This document shows positions 32,531 to 44,188 of a stretch of DNA of 64,000 nt, one piece after another. The translations under genes were made by a program, and so were the position numbers. How positions within the stretch are numbered: position 1 is the first letter of the stretch; every line of letters starts with the position of its first letter. Source of the DNA: Akanthomyces muscarius (taxonomy: Eukaryota > Ascomycota > Sordariomycetes > Hypocreales > Cordycipitaceae); the NCBI RefSeq assembly GCF_028009165.1, contig NC_079241.1, forward strand, positions 5,084,001-5,148,000, given 5' to 3'. A model generated the notes under the pieces. The model did no database searches and was not told the origin of the DNA. It saw nothing but the letters and a program-made list of their open reading frames with translations.

Positions 32531-32824
32531 ATGTTCCACATTGCTACCGTCATCGTCGCCGTCCTGGCCTCCACCGCCGTCGCCGCCACCAGCAACGACA
32601 AGCGCATCGTGGCCCGCAACGCCGACGACAGCATCGCCGTGAGCCGCTCCGGCGACGTCTACGTCTGCAGCCGCAACGCGGGCCCCTGTGGGGGCACCGA
32701 CGTCGTGTGCCCGCCGCCCTCGAAGCGTGACTGCGCCGCGGTCCTGGGCGCGCGCGACGATGCCAGGATGATTGCCGTCGCGGCGCGCTGCGACGGGGGA
32801 AACTGCAAGCACCCTTCGTCTTAG
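32531..32824 (+). CDS. Small secreted cysteine-rich protein (97 aa)
   Basis: A single exon. Residues 1-18 (MFHIATVIVAVLASTAVA) form a clear signal peptide with an AVA-type cleavage site. A KR pair at 24-25 fits Kex2 processing, which would leave a mature chain of about 72 residues. The mature part has six Cys (in VCSRNAGPC, VVCPPP, DCAAV and ARCDGGNC contexts), suggesting three disulphides. It is basic and Ala/Arg-rich, and I recognise no family. Third codon positions are nearly all G or C, which supports real coding. A GA microsatellite (32824-32841) follows the stop codon directly. Size, secretion signal and Cys count fit the effector-like or antimicrobial-like small secreted proteins of fungi. 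The role is not known. Confidence 0.72.
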   Translation: MFHIATVIVAVLASTAVAATSNDKRIVARNADDSIAVSRSGDVYVCSRNAGPCGGTDVVCPPPSKRDCAAVLGARDDARMIAVAARCDGGNCKHPSS

Positions 32825-33056
32825 GAGAGAGAGAGAGAGTGCAATGAATACAACTGGCAGAAGTACTGTCGGAGGAAGCGGGGCCGGGGAATCTGTTCAA
32901 CGGTGTACTTGAAGTCTGCACATGGGTAGGCTTTCATTTGGCCCAAAAACGGCAGGTGCTAGGAATAACAGACATTAAATATTAAAAAGGAAAACGTCAT
33001 CAAATATATACATGATTCATGTACATCAATACAGACAGAGCCACTCTCTAGTCCCT

Positions 33057-36000
33057 TCAAGAGGATCCCAGGATCCGTTCATATGCGTCTTCGACTTCGC
33101 CCGCCAACTCCAACAGGGCCACGATGACAATCTGATGTGTCAAGTTGGGCAGCCTATCGCGCTGCAGACCAATCCACTCGAGCGGCGGCGTCGCCTCGCC
33201 CATGTCACGCAGCTGCGGGGTCTCGATGATGGGCTCCTCGAGCGCAGTATAGTTGTACTTGGACTGCGGCACATTGACCTCGGCCGTAATCTTGCCTTGC
33301 GGCGGCGGCGTCTCGTTCTCGTCGTTGTCGTCGTGGTTCGGGTCTGCGAGCGCACCGACGCCGTGGCCGAGGCTTTCCGTGCTCCTCTTCGGGCTGAGCC
33401 CTGGCACGCCGGTAATCTTGACTGCCGTGAGGGGCAGCTGGCGACCCCAGACCTGCTCCAACGACTTGTTGTGGTTAGCTAGCATGCCGCGGATGTAGCT
33501 GATGCGCGAGTAGTTCCAGCCGACTTCCACCTTGCCCTCAAAGGCACTCTTGAACTTGTAGTCGATGTGATTGGTGTTGGGCGACTGCCACGTCTCCATG
33601 ACCGCCTCCACGCAAGGCACCTTGAGAATCGTGCCACCCCGTGAGCCTGTTGATCTCTCCACGACGTCCTCGACGCGCATCTCGCTCAATGTCCGAGGTG
33701 CTTCCACGTTGCGTACGCCGGCCAGGCCGACGCGAAGCTGTCCCAAGGTCATGCGCAGCAAGCTGTGGATCTTTCGTTGCTCCATACTGGCGGCGAATCT
33801 TGCATAGGCGTCTAGTGCCTCCATCTTGAAGACTTGGTGATCAGAAAATGTGCTGGGGAAGACGCCGAGGTTCAATGCGCGCAGCGTCACGACAACGTCC
33901 GTGTCCAGAGAAATGGGCGACTTGGACATGGTGTCGTTGTCGGGAAGCTTGGGGATGGTCCGCCTCGGTTGTAAGCTGCTTCGTCCGCCGACCGACTTGC
34001 GGTTGATGAACTTTTCAATCTCCTTAAGAGAAGCCTCAAAGCTTTCTCGGTTCTCCTGCACGAGCCTCTTCAGTGCCTGGTACGCAGCCACTCCCTGTGC
34101 GGCTGAGGACGTGGTACCGAAGAGCTGGATCGCGTCGCCGTTAAAGATTGCCACAAGACGATCTCCACTGCCATCTCGAGTTTCGCGCACATTGTACATC
34201 AAAAACTCGAGAGATGTCACATCTCCAACGAGGAACGCCTGGTAGTCAAACGCTGCTTTGATTTGAAGCGCCTTAAATGCCAGTGATGCTTGGACTAGCG
34301 GTGTTTCGTTCAAGGCTTCCTCACGTTTCGGCCACTGAATAGAGGTTCGCAATCGAAAGTGCTGCAGAGCAATGAAGCCACTTAGGCGGCCAGTAGAGTC
34401 AATACCAATCTTGCTAAATCCCAAGCACAGGTTCTGCTCCCAGTCGGATGTCTTCTTTGAGGAAACCCAGAATTCCTGAATTTGAAATACCGATTTTCCA
34501 ATAGATTGGCCGAGATCGATGCTCACATCCAGTGCTGCAATTGAGACAGTAGCAGTCCAGGGAAAAGCCGCCGTAGCGGCTACTTGCTGGTATCGCTGGA
34601 CTAGATGAATTTGAGAAGTCTCTGTCTCTAGCTTCGCCACTGGTGCCGAGTCGGCATGGCGGAGCTCTTCTGGGTACCAAATTTCTCGGAAAAGCAAGAA
34701 ATCGGGGGCTTGTCTTGCGTTGACAGAGATTGCCATTGGACTGACGTTCAAAATGGCTGAAACTCCACTGACACCGCTGACATGCTTGCTGTTCATGAGA
34801 GACAGGGTGACTGTGTCAAGAGAAAAGCTGGCAGTTGGCTCTCTTGAATACACATGCTTAACTGATGCCTGTGGCTGTGTCAAGACTCCAGAAATTGCGA
34901 AGAAGTCGCCATGCTCTTGCGAGGTAATGGTGTTGAAGGTAAGATAGAAGTGATCGAAACTTGTTGTGGCAGCAACTCGCGCAATAGGCTGGCAGCTCAA
35001 AGAAAATTTCTGTCGACAGATTCTCAATCCCAGATTTAGTTTCAATCGACCAATGACAGTGCGAGGGTCCGCAGTGAGAATATTATCCTCATCGCCTGTT
35101 TTCTGAGACTTGAGTTTCGGTGGCGCGTTAGCGTGTTGCTCATCGTCTTTGTCGCTCACAACTTCCTTGATATTCGACAAGATATCGAGAACCAAGGGAA
35201 CAACGGAGGGAAACAATATGTTCTCAGATGCATCAATCTTGATCTCGCCGTGAAGAGACGGGTCTGCCTTGCCGTCATCGCGGTACTCTCCCTTGAGTGC
35301 TACTCCAGGGCTGCGTAGAACTGCACTGCTGCCGGAATCGTCTACATTAAACTGGCCGTATTTCCCGCCAAGTGAAGGCCCGCTATGGCTTTGTTCCTTG
35401 TCGCTGCTGGATACATGGACGACGGCTCCAGCAAAGTCAGCGTCTAGCAAGAGGCTTTCCAGTCGCTTGTTGCCAAGTATTGACTTTTGTTTGATAGCGG
35501 GGGCCTCAACAAGCTCTTTGCTGGCTGTCTCTTGGACAATGTCCGTTGTCCATTGTGCAGAGGCTTCCTGTACGTTCTTGGCGGACAAAGAGATTGATTG
35601 CACCAAGTTGGCAGCGGGCAGAATGAAAGCGGAAGTGAGTCTCAAATCCAGAGATTTGCCAACTGCTTGGAAGGCGAGGCGTCGGGCATCAGCTGTCGAG
35701 ATGTACGCAACGTTGAATGTGACTTCTGGCAGGAGAGCTGAATGAAGCGATCGGGTTCCCCTCTCATGTCCAGGTGGTACCATTTGCAGCTGCAAATCTT
35801 CAATGGTCAGTCGAGCGGATTTCTTGGTTCTTGTGCCGAATTCTATCAAGGAAATGGAGAAATGAAGATCTTCTTTATCATCTGAAGTATGATCCGCTTC
35901 TTTGGCAACATCCCAGCTGGCACGAATGTTTCGCAGCTGGAATCGGTACACGACAGACGACAAAACCGAATCAAGCAGATCCTCCTCATCTGATTGAGAT

Positions 36001-39000
36001 GTTTCGCCATCATTGAGCGAGATGCGTGGCTTGGATTGCCTCAATTTGCGCAGATATTCCAGCTCGCGTGACGTATCCAGATCTTTGATCCTTGAGCTCA
36101 TGTAGCCCATAATATCAATGACCGTGGAGACAGTCTCGGGTGACAAAATGACGTGAAGGTCATCACTCATGAAGTTGAATATCCATTCCTCTTTGCCGTC
36201 TGGGGATCTTCTTGAGCCAGCATTAACGGTGACACTCGCTCCAAGATTACCACATGATCTCGTATTGCCTTCGTGGCCTCGGCGTACATCGAAGCCAATA
36301 TTTTGTAGATTTAGACTCAGTTCGGGATATCTCATAATGACACCCGAAGCAGCGTCTTTGTTCGATGCTTGTAGATGGAACTTGTCAAGAGCGAAGAGCA
36401 ATTGGGCGAAAGGTTCTTCGGGATTTTTGAGAGTTGTTCTGGTGAGAGCCTGAAACCCAGCCAATGTCAAGTGTATGTCGTAGACAATCGGTAACTTCGC
36501 CATCGTCTGGCTTGCTGTGGCTGGCACCGGCTGCTTCGGCTCCGAAAATTCGCGCATATTTTCTTGTATGGATTTGAATTGCTCCTGTATGTCTTCGATT
36601 TCTGCGCTGATTTGTGGTCGATTCACAGCCGTAAGCAAACTGTAAATAGCAGATGCATCCAGACGAATGATCTCGATTGAGGAGAGTACATTGATTGTGC
36701 GCTCGGAGTCACTCAGGTGAGTAGTGACGCGGCCATTTGTTGGCGGCATTTGCAAAATCGAGATACTTTGCAGCTTATTGTTTACATTCATCTGAATGTC
36801 GTGCGAATTGTCTTTCACATCAAAGTCGAAAACAAGCTCTTTGCCATGGTTCGCCGCAAACGCTGCCCGTGCCACAACTCCGGATATTTTATAAGTCAAA
36901 GACTGAAGCAGAGGCACGCTGATAGAATACCCGTCGAGAAACATGACAAAGTTGATCTTCAAGCTTGACATTTGGTCAGAAACGGCCTGTGACTGCATTT
37001 TGTTCGGGGATGTGGGAAGTTGCTTTTGAAGCTGGGCCAACTGTGCGACTTCGTCCCGAATAACAACGTCAGCAGTCTCCAAAAACCCCATTATATCCTT
37101 TTCAACACTGAAGGATAGGCCTCGACTGCTAGCAGCTCCTTTGATGATATGGAGGGGCTGAGGTTTGATTTCGGGTACTTCTTGTGAAACAGTCACTGAC
37201 GGATACAATAGCTGGCAGGTCCACAACAAGGTAGAATGGCTATGCATTCTCGAAGTGACGGCGTCGCAATTCAGCATGAGGCTGTTGAAAGCTCTGCCGC
37301 TTTCCAGTTTATACAGCAGTGCTGATGACTTGAACCCGCTCAGAACGTTACTGGAGCGCAGATTGATGGTTTCCAGATTGAAGGAGCACTTCTCAACCTC
37401 GAACAGAACATGTAACGCCATTCGACTGGCGCCTTTGTCGGCAACCGATGGTTTTGCCTGCTTCTTTGTTTTGCCACTTTCAGGTTGACTTCGATTGTAA
37501 AGTTTCAAGACTGTCTGGCCAAGTTCCAAAAGCTCCCAGTTCAAGTTGACGTGGACTTGAGAACAAGAAATATGCACAGTATTCAGCAGATCATCCATGC
37601 CGTGAATGCCAAGCTGTGCCCCGAGTGAGGCATCGGGTTTGCGCTCGAACATAATGACAAGGTCTGTGACGGCGACACGATTTTGCTTTGGACCAGGGTC
37701 AAGAATAAACTGCAATTCACCGAGTCTGCACGCACTCAGGAATGGATGCTCATCGACCTGCTGTTGGCCTGGTGTCTTCATACGCCCAAACACCTTTTCA
37801 AGCAGCACTGTCTGTCGGGGGTCCTCGAGGTCCCAGCTCCTCCAATGCTGAAATGCTTCAACAACATTTTCAGCTGCGTTGTGAGGAAGGTGCTCTGTTC
37901 CAGTGCTGCAAGCTTGCGTGAGGCGGATCTTATCAGCTTCTGGCAAGAGAGTCCAAATTTGCCTCAGTCGCATAGCCAGCTTCCACGAATCAACAGTCCT
38001 CAGGTGCTGGTCCACTGATCGAAGTACTGCGGAAGGTCGAATGAGGAAGGGGGGGTCGTTAGTCGACCGGCCAAGATCCAACAAACGACAGCAGCAGTAC
38101 TGGAAACGGTTTTCTTGTCGTGCTGAGGACTCGGCGAGTAGATGCGACAGATCTGACGCCACATTACCGGTACGATGTATTAAAGCCGCCAAATACTCAA
38201 TGTCGCCAGAGGCTGTGCTGCCAACAACAGAGCCAATATCGGCGTCAAGATACGTCACGTCTTTTGACCCGAGAGACACCAGGACTTCGTCTATTTGTAC
38301 CATCACAGCGGCTTGAGCTTTGGCCACAGTGGCAAGCCTCTCCGTTGCTGAGAGCTCAGCGTTGCTCATGCGCAGTTGCAGAGAGGTCCTAGACCTGCTC
38401 TTCATGGCGGAACCGTCATTCCGTTCTAGCACATTGCGAGTGACAAGACTAACGTTGGACAATTGCAAGTCGTACTGATCAATCTCTTCAGAAGATGAAT
38501 CAGAGCTGCTCAAAGTGGAAGAGTTCAAAAAGCGAATATGTGCACCAGGCAGTCGGACAAGCAGGTCCGCGATGTCGCCCGCGGCATCTCTGCGTTTCTT
38601 CGCGTTGAATATCTCTTTAACAGAGTCCACTTGCAAACTGTCCAATATGTCCTGCGGGTTATTTGGCTGCAATACAGCCAACAGAGAAGTTACATGCTTG
38701 ACAGCCTGTGGATTCACGAAAGCAGTAATCCCGGAGGGAATTTCCACGATAGCACTAGAGTATGCATATTCTTCGCTGATACTCCGCGGATCGATATCGG
38801 ACAGTTGAGCTGACGGGCTTCGGAAGGGATCGTCCCAACCCGAATCATTCTCATCCCAAGTCCCCAGCTGGCGCACATCTGGCTGAATGCCATCCGTGGC
38901 GAAATGTGGCGCGAAGTAAGGGCTGGAGAACGTAACAGCGGGGTGGCTGTAGCTGCGGTTCCTTGCGTCTCGTGCTGCACTCGTGAAAACTTCATACTTT

Positions 39001-42000
39001 GGCGGTTGTGCCCTGCTGGAAGCTTCTTGAGGCGGTGACTTTGGACGAGTCTTGATGGTTTCACCTTGGCGCCTGACGCTGCTTCCACTCCCGGAGCCCG
39101 AAAACGACAGAAATGAGCTTTGGCGTCTGAGTTTATGAAACGAATTCGACGATCGAATGCTTCGAGCAGAAGCATGATCCGCATCAGCCTGCTCAACGGG
39201 ATATGGCGGAGGAGGGACACATTGAGCAGGGACATCTATCCGTTCGGGTATGAATTCATCGAGTAGTTCGTCGTAGACCAGGAACGGCGTTCTGTCTGTA
39301 CGCTGATCTTCTCGACGTACCAGCTCCTGCTGAGTCTTGCGTTCTTCTGAAAAATTCACCTTGCGCCCGATTGAACCAAGGCGAACATCCATTTGCAGAT
39401 ATGCATGAGTCTTGACTGGATGCTGGTGACGGGACTTGTGTTCTGCCGCAGACTCTGAATCGACACATGATACTTGAATGTTCGGAATAATCACATTGGC
39501 TTTCTTGGAATAATGCGACCGAGCCCAGTCATTGCTGTTCACGCTGATTGTTCCCGTCGAGACCAGGAATGCAGCGTCCGGCAGGTGAATCCATAGAGAC
39601 ACCGCGTCTACTTGGGCTCGAATAAATGTAATGTCGTAGAAAATGAGTGATGAGTATGGCACTAACGCATTCTCAACGTCATCAAATGTGAATCCAAAGG
39701 CGGAGGCGCCCTTGGTAAGAGCGGATAGGAACTCTGCATTACAGCCACCACGTACCGCGCCAACTGAGACATCCCAATTGCAAAGATAAGTCGGCTCAGA
39801 AGGAGGCAATCCAAACGCCCTGTGACCAAAGACACGGATGCCGTCGATAAAAAGTTGTGTGTTCGAAGTTGATAGGCTTGGTGAGTCTGTTTGGTCACCG
39901 GTACCGAGAGACAAACTCAATGGACTCAGATCTAGCTCCAGATCCATGTAGTAGTTGGTAAATCGTAAGTCAACGGCCAGGCTTGCAAGTTCTCCTTGTA
40001 TATATCGTTTCGCAGAGTACAGATTTGTGGGTACAGCAAACTGAGGATCGTCGACTTTGACAGAGAGGATCACGTCCAAGTCATTTGATTTCTTGATCGG
40101 CGGAGTTGGCTGACCATCACCGTCGCCGTGAGCCTGCGATTGAATTTGCTCTTGATATTCGTCGACCGTGCGAAAATGCACAGTGTCACCGAAATAATTG
40201 TCCTTCAGCAGCATGAGGTAGCGTATAAGGAAGCCATACAGTGTGACATGAGGAGACTGTCCATAGAGATTCAGTACCAGTGTGTCCGTGTTGGTTGGTG
40301 AGGTCGACACATTGTACTGGTAGCTTCCCGAGATAACTAGGCCTTCGGCATTGCCCAGTATGCCCGAGTCCAAGAACGCCGATTCAGTATTCCATTGCGG
40401 TGTTCGTACGGCTAAAGTAAGAGTCTCCACTCGAATATCAAATGGTATGGAGTTTTTATCTGGTATGTATTTGTCGAGCGGTATCGTAGCTTCTGCGCTC
40501 AGAACGGGAGTCGACAGGATGAGGAAGTTGTTTTCATCATGGGACGTTGCATTATCGATGATGTTGCCGTCGTTGACATTTATGTATGCTTGCAAGTTCC
40601 GAAGCTTCAGGTGCAAGTGGTAGTTGAAAGGCGTGAAAACGAGGTAGTCGGAAGGTGGTCCACTAGCCCAGTCATTCACTAGGTCTATTAGAAGAAAGAT
40701 GTGGTCGCGGAGCAAGTACAGCTTCATGTCATCAGACATGATATTGAAGTGCCAATTGCGGAGCGTATTCCATGTGAGAGGATTTGACAAGTCGCCAACG
40801 ATTCTCTGTGGCCCAGAGCGCCAAAGAAGATCATGGTTGACACTGCTCCACAGCTCAGAAGTAGGCAGATCAACTCGAAGAGTGTTCTTATAACCACCAG
40901 CTCGAGCGAACATGTCCATCGAGTATTCCACAGAAGAGTTGACGGGCATTTTGAACTCTAGCCAACCTACAGGACGAGCTTGGTTGACATCTGTTTTGCT
41001 CTTCTTCTTGGCCTTATTCCGCTGCTTTCGCTTTACAGGGCCTTGCTGGTTGACAGGGGGCTCTTTGCCTCGCCAGCGCCAATTCTTTGACTCTTCCCGA
41101 ATTGGAATTCGAAGAGTGACAGTGTCTTCCAACTCAATCAGTAAATTGAATTCTGTGGCCACTCTCCATTCCCCCGCCGCCAGCGGCTTTGCAGGGGTAG
41201 CATCTTTGGCTAGCCCGGGCAAGAAGACGCGTTGCAAGTCCGCCCGCTGTCTATCGGCCCAGGGTCCATAGTTCATGGTACCACCTTTGATAGTGAAATG
41301 CATACCCCATGCAGGTGCGTCACCGCCGTTGACATGCAAAAGGGAGTCGGCAGTACTGGAACGAGAGTCCCGCTGCGATACCTTGGCGACCGCGTCCCAG
41401 TACACTTGCAGATGAGCTGAGGGTGAATCCAGTATAGTTGTCACCGCTGCATACTCCACAGAGGACCATCGAGCTTTATCATCTTGATCCCGGTCGTCCA
41501 AATATCTGGATAGGCCCTGCCAACGGTTCGACGCGGGAATATGCGAAGCACCGGAGCCGAGATCCGCACGCGAGTCAGCGGAGAATGATTCGACTGATCT
41601 CCTCCAATAAGGGACCATGTTCCGCAAAGACGAGACGAACTTGCGCCGTCTATGCCGGAACCAGGCGCGTCGAGGCTGCGAATCCAATTGAATACCAACA
41701 TCGCGTTCTTTGGTGGCTCGAGTGGGTTGGTCCTCCTTGAAATCGTCATTGTCCTTAATTTCGATGACAGGGTGGTCAAAATCGACGTCAAATAGCTGGC
41801 GATATGGGTCCGGCGTTCTGGCTGCTCCAGCATCGACTTCGCATGTCACTCGGTTTGCTTTGACAACTAAGATGGCTTTCGTGTTATCATTGCCGATTAC
41901 AGCAGCGGCAGTCTTGCATTCTATATGTATGGGCAGCCACTGAAGTATAAAAGGTACATCTGGTACTGCAGATGTGTCGGCGTCTCCGTCCGCGCTGTCA

Positions 42001-42717
42001 ACGTCTTGGGAGCTGTCATGGCGTCCGGTAACGGGTCGTTCATTTCGCGACGGCGGAAATATTTCCTCGATCTGATCCAAGCCACGCATGTTTCTCTTGC
42101 GTGGCTTCTCTGTTTCGCTTGGCTTTTCTTCGTGGACATCGTTGGAGGACGAGCGTGTTGTGTCGGCTTGCTTGAGCCCAGCCAAGACTCCCTCGTAGGC
42201 TGGACTGCGATTGTAGACGAACCATTCCAAGCCGACGAGACTGACATTGATGCGGCATGGTAGCTTGGAATTGGTGTCGTCCCTGGAAGGGTGCTTTCCT
42301 TGCGAATGTTGATCGTCCAGCACGTCAGCTTCGCGTACCCTCCGCAGCCAATATTGCCATGTGATGTCGCCGTGCTGAATGAGGAAGGATTCGTTGGCGC
42401 CGTGATATCGCAACCCGGAGAAGAAGACTCTGCCGGCCAAAAGTGACACCTGGAGAGCTTGGATGTCGATGTAGACCTTGTATCGGTGCCATGTCCAAGT
42501 TCGAATCGCGTAGGAAACTATCGAGCCGAAGAGCCTATTGAAGTAGAGGAGGAAGAAGATGGAGAGCAAGCCGGAGAGGAGCAGGAATATGAAGAAATCA
42601 CTGTAAATGGTTAGAGTCGGGCATGGAAGCATACCAAAGAGGGGGGGAGATGGCTCACTAGTCAAAGTCTGGAAAGCCCGACTCCCTGGGCACGATGGTC
42701 TGCTCCCGCGCGGACAT
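33057..42717 (-). CDS. CSF1: Csf1-type bridge-like lipid transfer protein (BLTP1/Tweek family)
   Basis: Giant protein of 3200 aa. Exon 1 (42659-42717) reads MSAREQTIVPRESGFPDFDY. A 58-nt intron (42601-42658: GTGAGC donor, CTCTAAC branch, TTACAG acceptor) then leads into one 9.5-kb exon (33057-42600). Right after the joint comes the single TM helix (FFIFLLLSGLLSIFFLLYF, about 21-42), then the conserved N-terminal lipid-groove start (YKVYIDIQALQVSLLAGRVFFSGL and a DITWQYWLRRVR segment). Low-complexity linkers occur, for example the Ser-rich part near 39060-39160. The C-terminus ends EDAYERIL. Family members span membrane contact sites at the ER and carry phospholipids along a beta groove; yeast Csf1 is needed for cold growth and lipid supply. 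An in-frame ATG further upstream (42749) reads through the intron and is rejected. Fungal Csf1 proteins are about 2,950-3,300 aa, so the gene looks complete. Confidence 0.95.
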
Positions 42718-43233
42718 GATGGCAAGCTCGAACAGGGCTTCGCGACCAAGCTTCAATTCGCCCGCACAAAAGCAAGGACCTCGCCGACTATTGAGTTATT
42801 CGGATAGCGCGCATCATCAGTTGGGGATGCGGAGGCTGGCAAGTCGGTAGCACCCGTGGTTTGTGCGGTTGTGTCCTTCGGTAGAGGCGCGGAAATGCGT
42901 GTTGACGAGACAATCAAAAGCGTCGGTCCCCTGGCTGGCAGCTGGAAGCTGGCCAGCACCAAAAGCAGCGTGCCGTGATGACGCTACTGCAGCACGGCGG
43001 AGCTCCGGGCCAGATGGTCCCGGGCATGTGGGTGACACTGCAAGTATCTTGGCAGGCGGGAGAATACCTGAATTATTTTCATTTATTCTACTTCTTCTTT
43101 ATCGTCTTTTCATGTTGTTATTTCTCATGCTCAGAATTATCTTCGTCATTGCACATTTACAAGCTCTAATGAACAGCAGCTAGGTGGAGCGGTTTTGCAG
43201 CGGCCTAGAAGCTGGCTGTAGTCGCTGCCCATG

Positions 43234-43250
43234 ACTGAATACAGTGTGCT
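43234..43250. repeat. 17-bp direct repeat, copy 1 (ACTGAATACAGTGTGCT)
   Basis: Identical to 43716-43732. The first 12 bases are an inverted repeat (ACTG-AATA-CAGT). It could be a binding site or a chance duplicate. Confidence 0.6.
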
Positions 43251-43715
43251 ATAAGCTGTACCTTCAGTTAGGCAGGCAGTGCCTGGTAGGTACCTACCTA
43301 GGAGGTAGGTAGTTTCGTCCGGCCCCGATGAAGAGGAAAGAGATGGCCACGGTAAAGGCACATTACCACATACCTAGTTATCAAGTCTATTTGAGATCAA
43401 CGGCGTCACTGTCTCCAGAGTCTGCTTTTTTGCCCTGCTGCCCTCCGCCCAAACTACAACGCTTGATCCCTCTCGGCCGCGGTATATAGCTGTCGGATTC
43501 TTGCGCTTATGGCTCAAGGGTAGGCGAAAAGATACAAGTCAGTTCGAGAGGTGCACGTGCCACGGTGTAGGACGCAATTGATAAAGAGAAACGCCTGCTG
43601 CTACAAATGAGGCCGGGATAATTTCGATTTGATTGTGTGTGTTTCTATGCGTGTGTTTCTATAGATCTCATCCTGCTAGGATTTCATAGGCTGCCTGCTC
43701 GCCAAGGCTATATCC

Positions 43716-43732
43716 ACTGAATACAGTGTGCT
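43716..43732. repeat. 17-bp direct repeat, copy 2 (ACTGAATACAGTGTGCT)
   Basis: Identical to 43234-43250, same orientation, 482 bp apart, both inside the promoter gap between two divergent genes. Confidence 0.6.
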
Positions 43733-44188
43733 CTAGTGGCTCCGCGCGGCCTTATTACAGGGCGCCTTGTCTGGGAAAGCGCCGCGACTGTGAAGGCGGG
43801 TACAGCGTCCACAGCGTCCACCGCCTGCAACATGAGCCCTATTTGGGGTCCATTTGGGGGGTACGTAGCTGCTGCGATAAGGCTTGCCTCATTACGTAGA
43901 CTCCCACTGGGCTGCAGCCAAAATTGCGCCAACGTTGCGCGGATCTCAAGCTGGACTCGTCACACTTCCTGCAGCTCAACCTTCCTTGCCCCCAGCCCTG
44001 ACTGTCGTGTTTCGTCATCATCCCTTGCGAGGCTCTTCCAGACTCTATCAAACTGCGGCGCGCTCGGGTACCTTTGGCGGCTCGCCAACCTGCGTATTTG
44101 TGACACGCAGCCTGCAAACCATGTTCTGACTCTGTCTTCGCCCTTCATCTCGACTTCTCCTGTCCCGCTCCTAGCTCTGGTCGGCGCC

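Larger units (their letters stand above)
42718..44188. other. Divergent promoter region between CSF1 and the DUF300 gene
   Basis: About 1.5 kb with no gene supported. It contains a TACCTA/CCTAGGTA run (43288-43313) and two copies of a 17-bp sequence (43234-43250, 43716-43732). The open frame that extends the DUF300 gene upstream to 43736 is not used. Confidence 0.45.

Noticed and set aside
42601..42749. Upstream start of CSF1 at 42749 by read-through
   Set aside because: The 58-nt intron with full splice signals gives a better N-terminus (MSAREQTIVPRESG) and joins straight to the TM helix.
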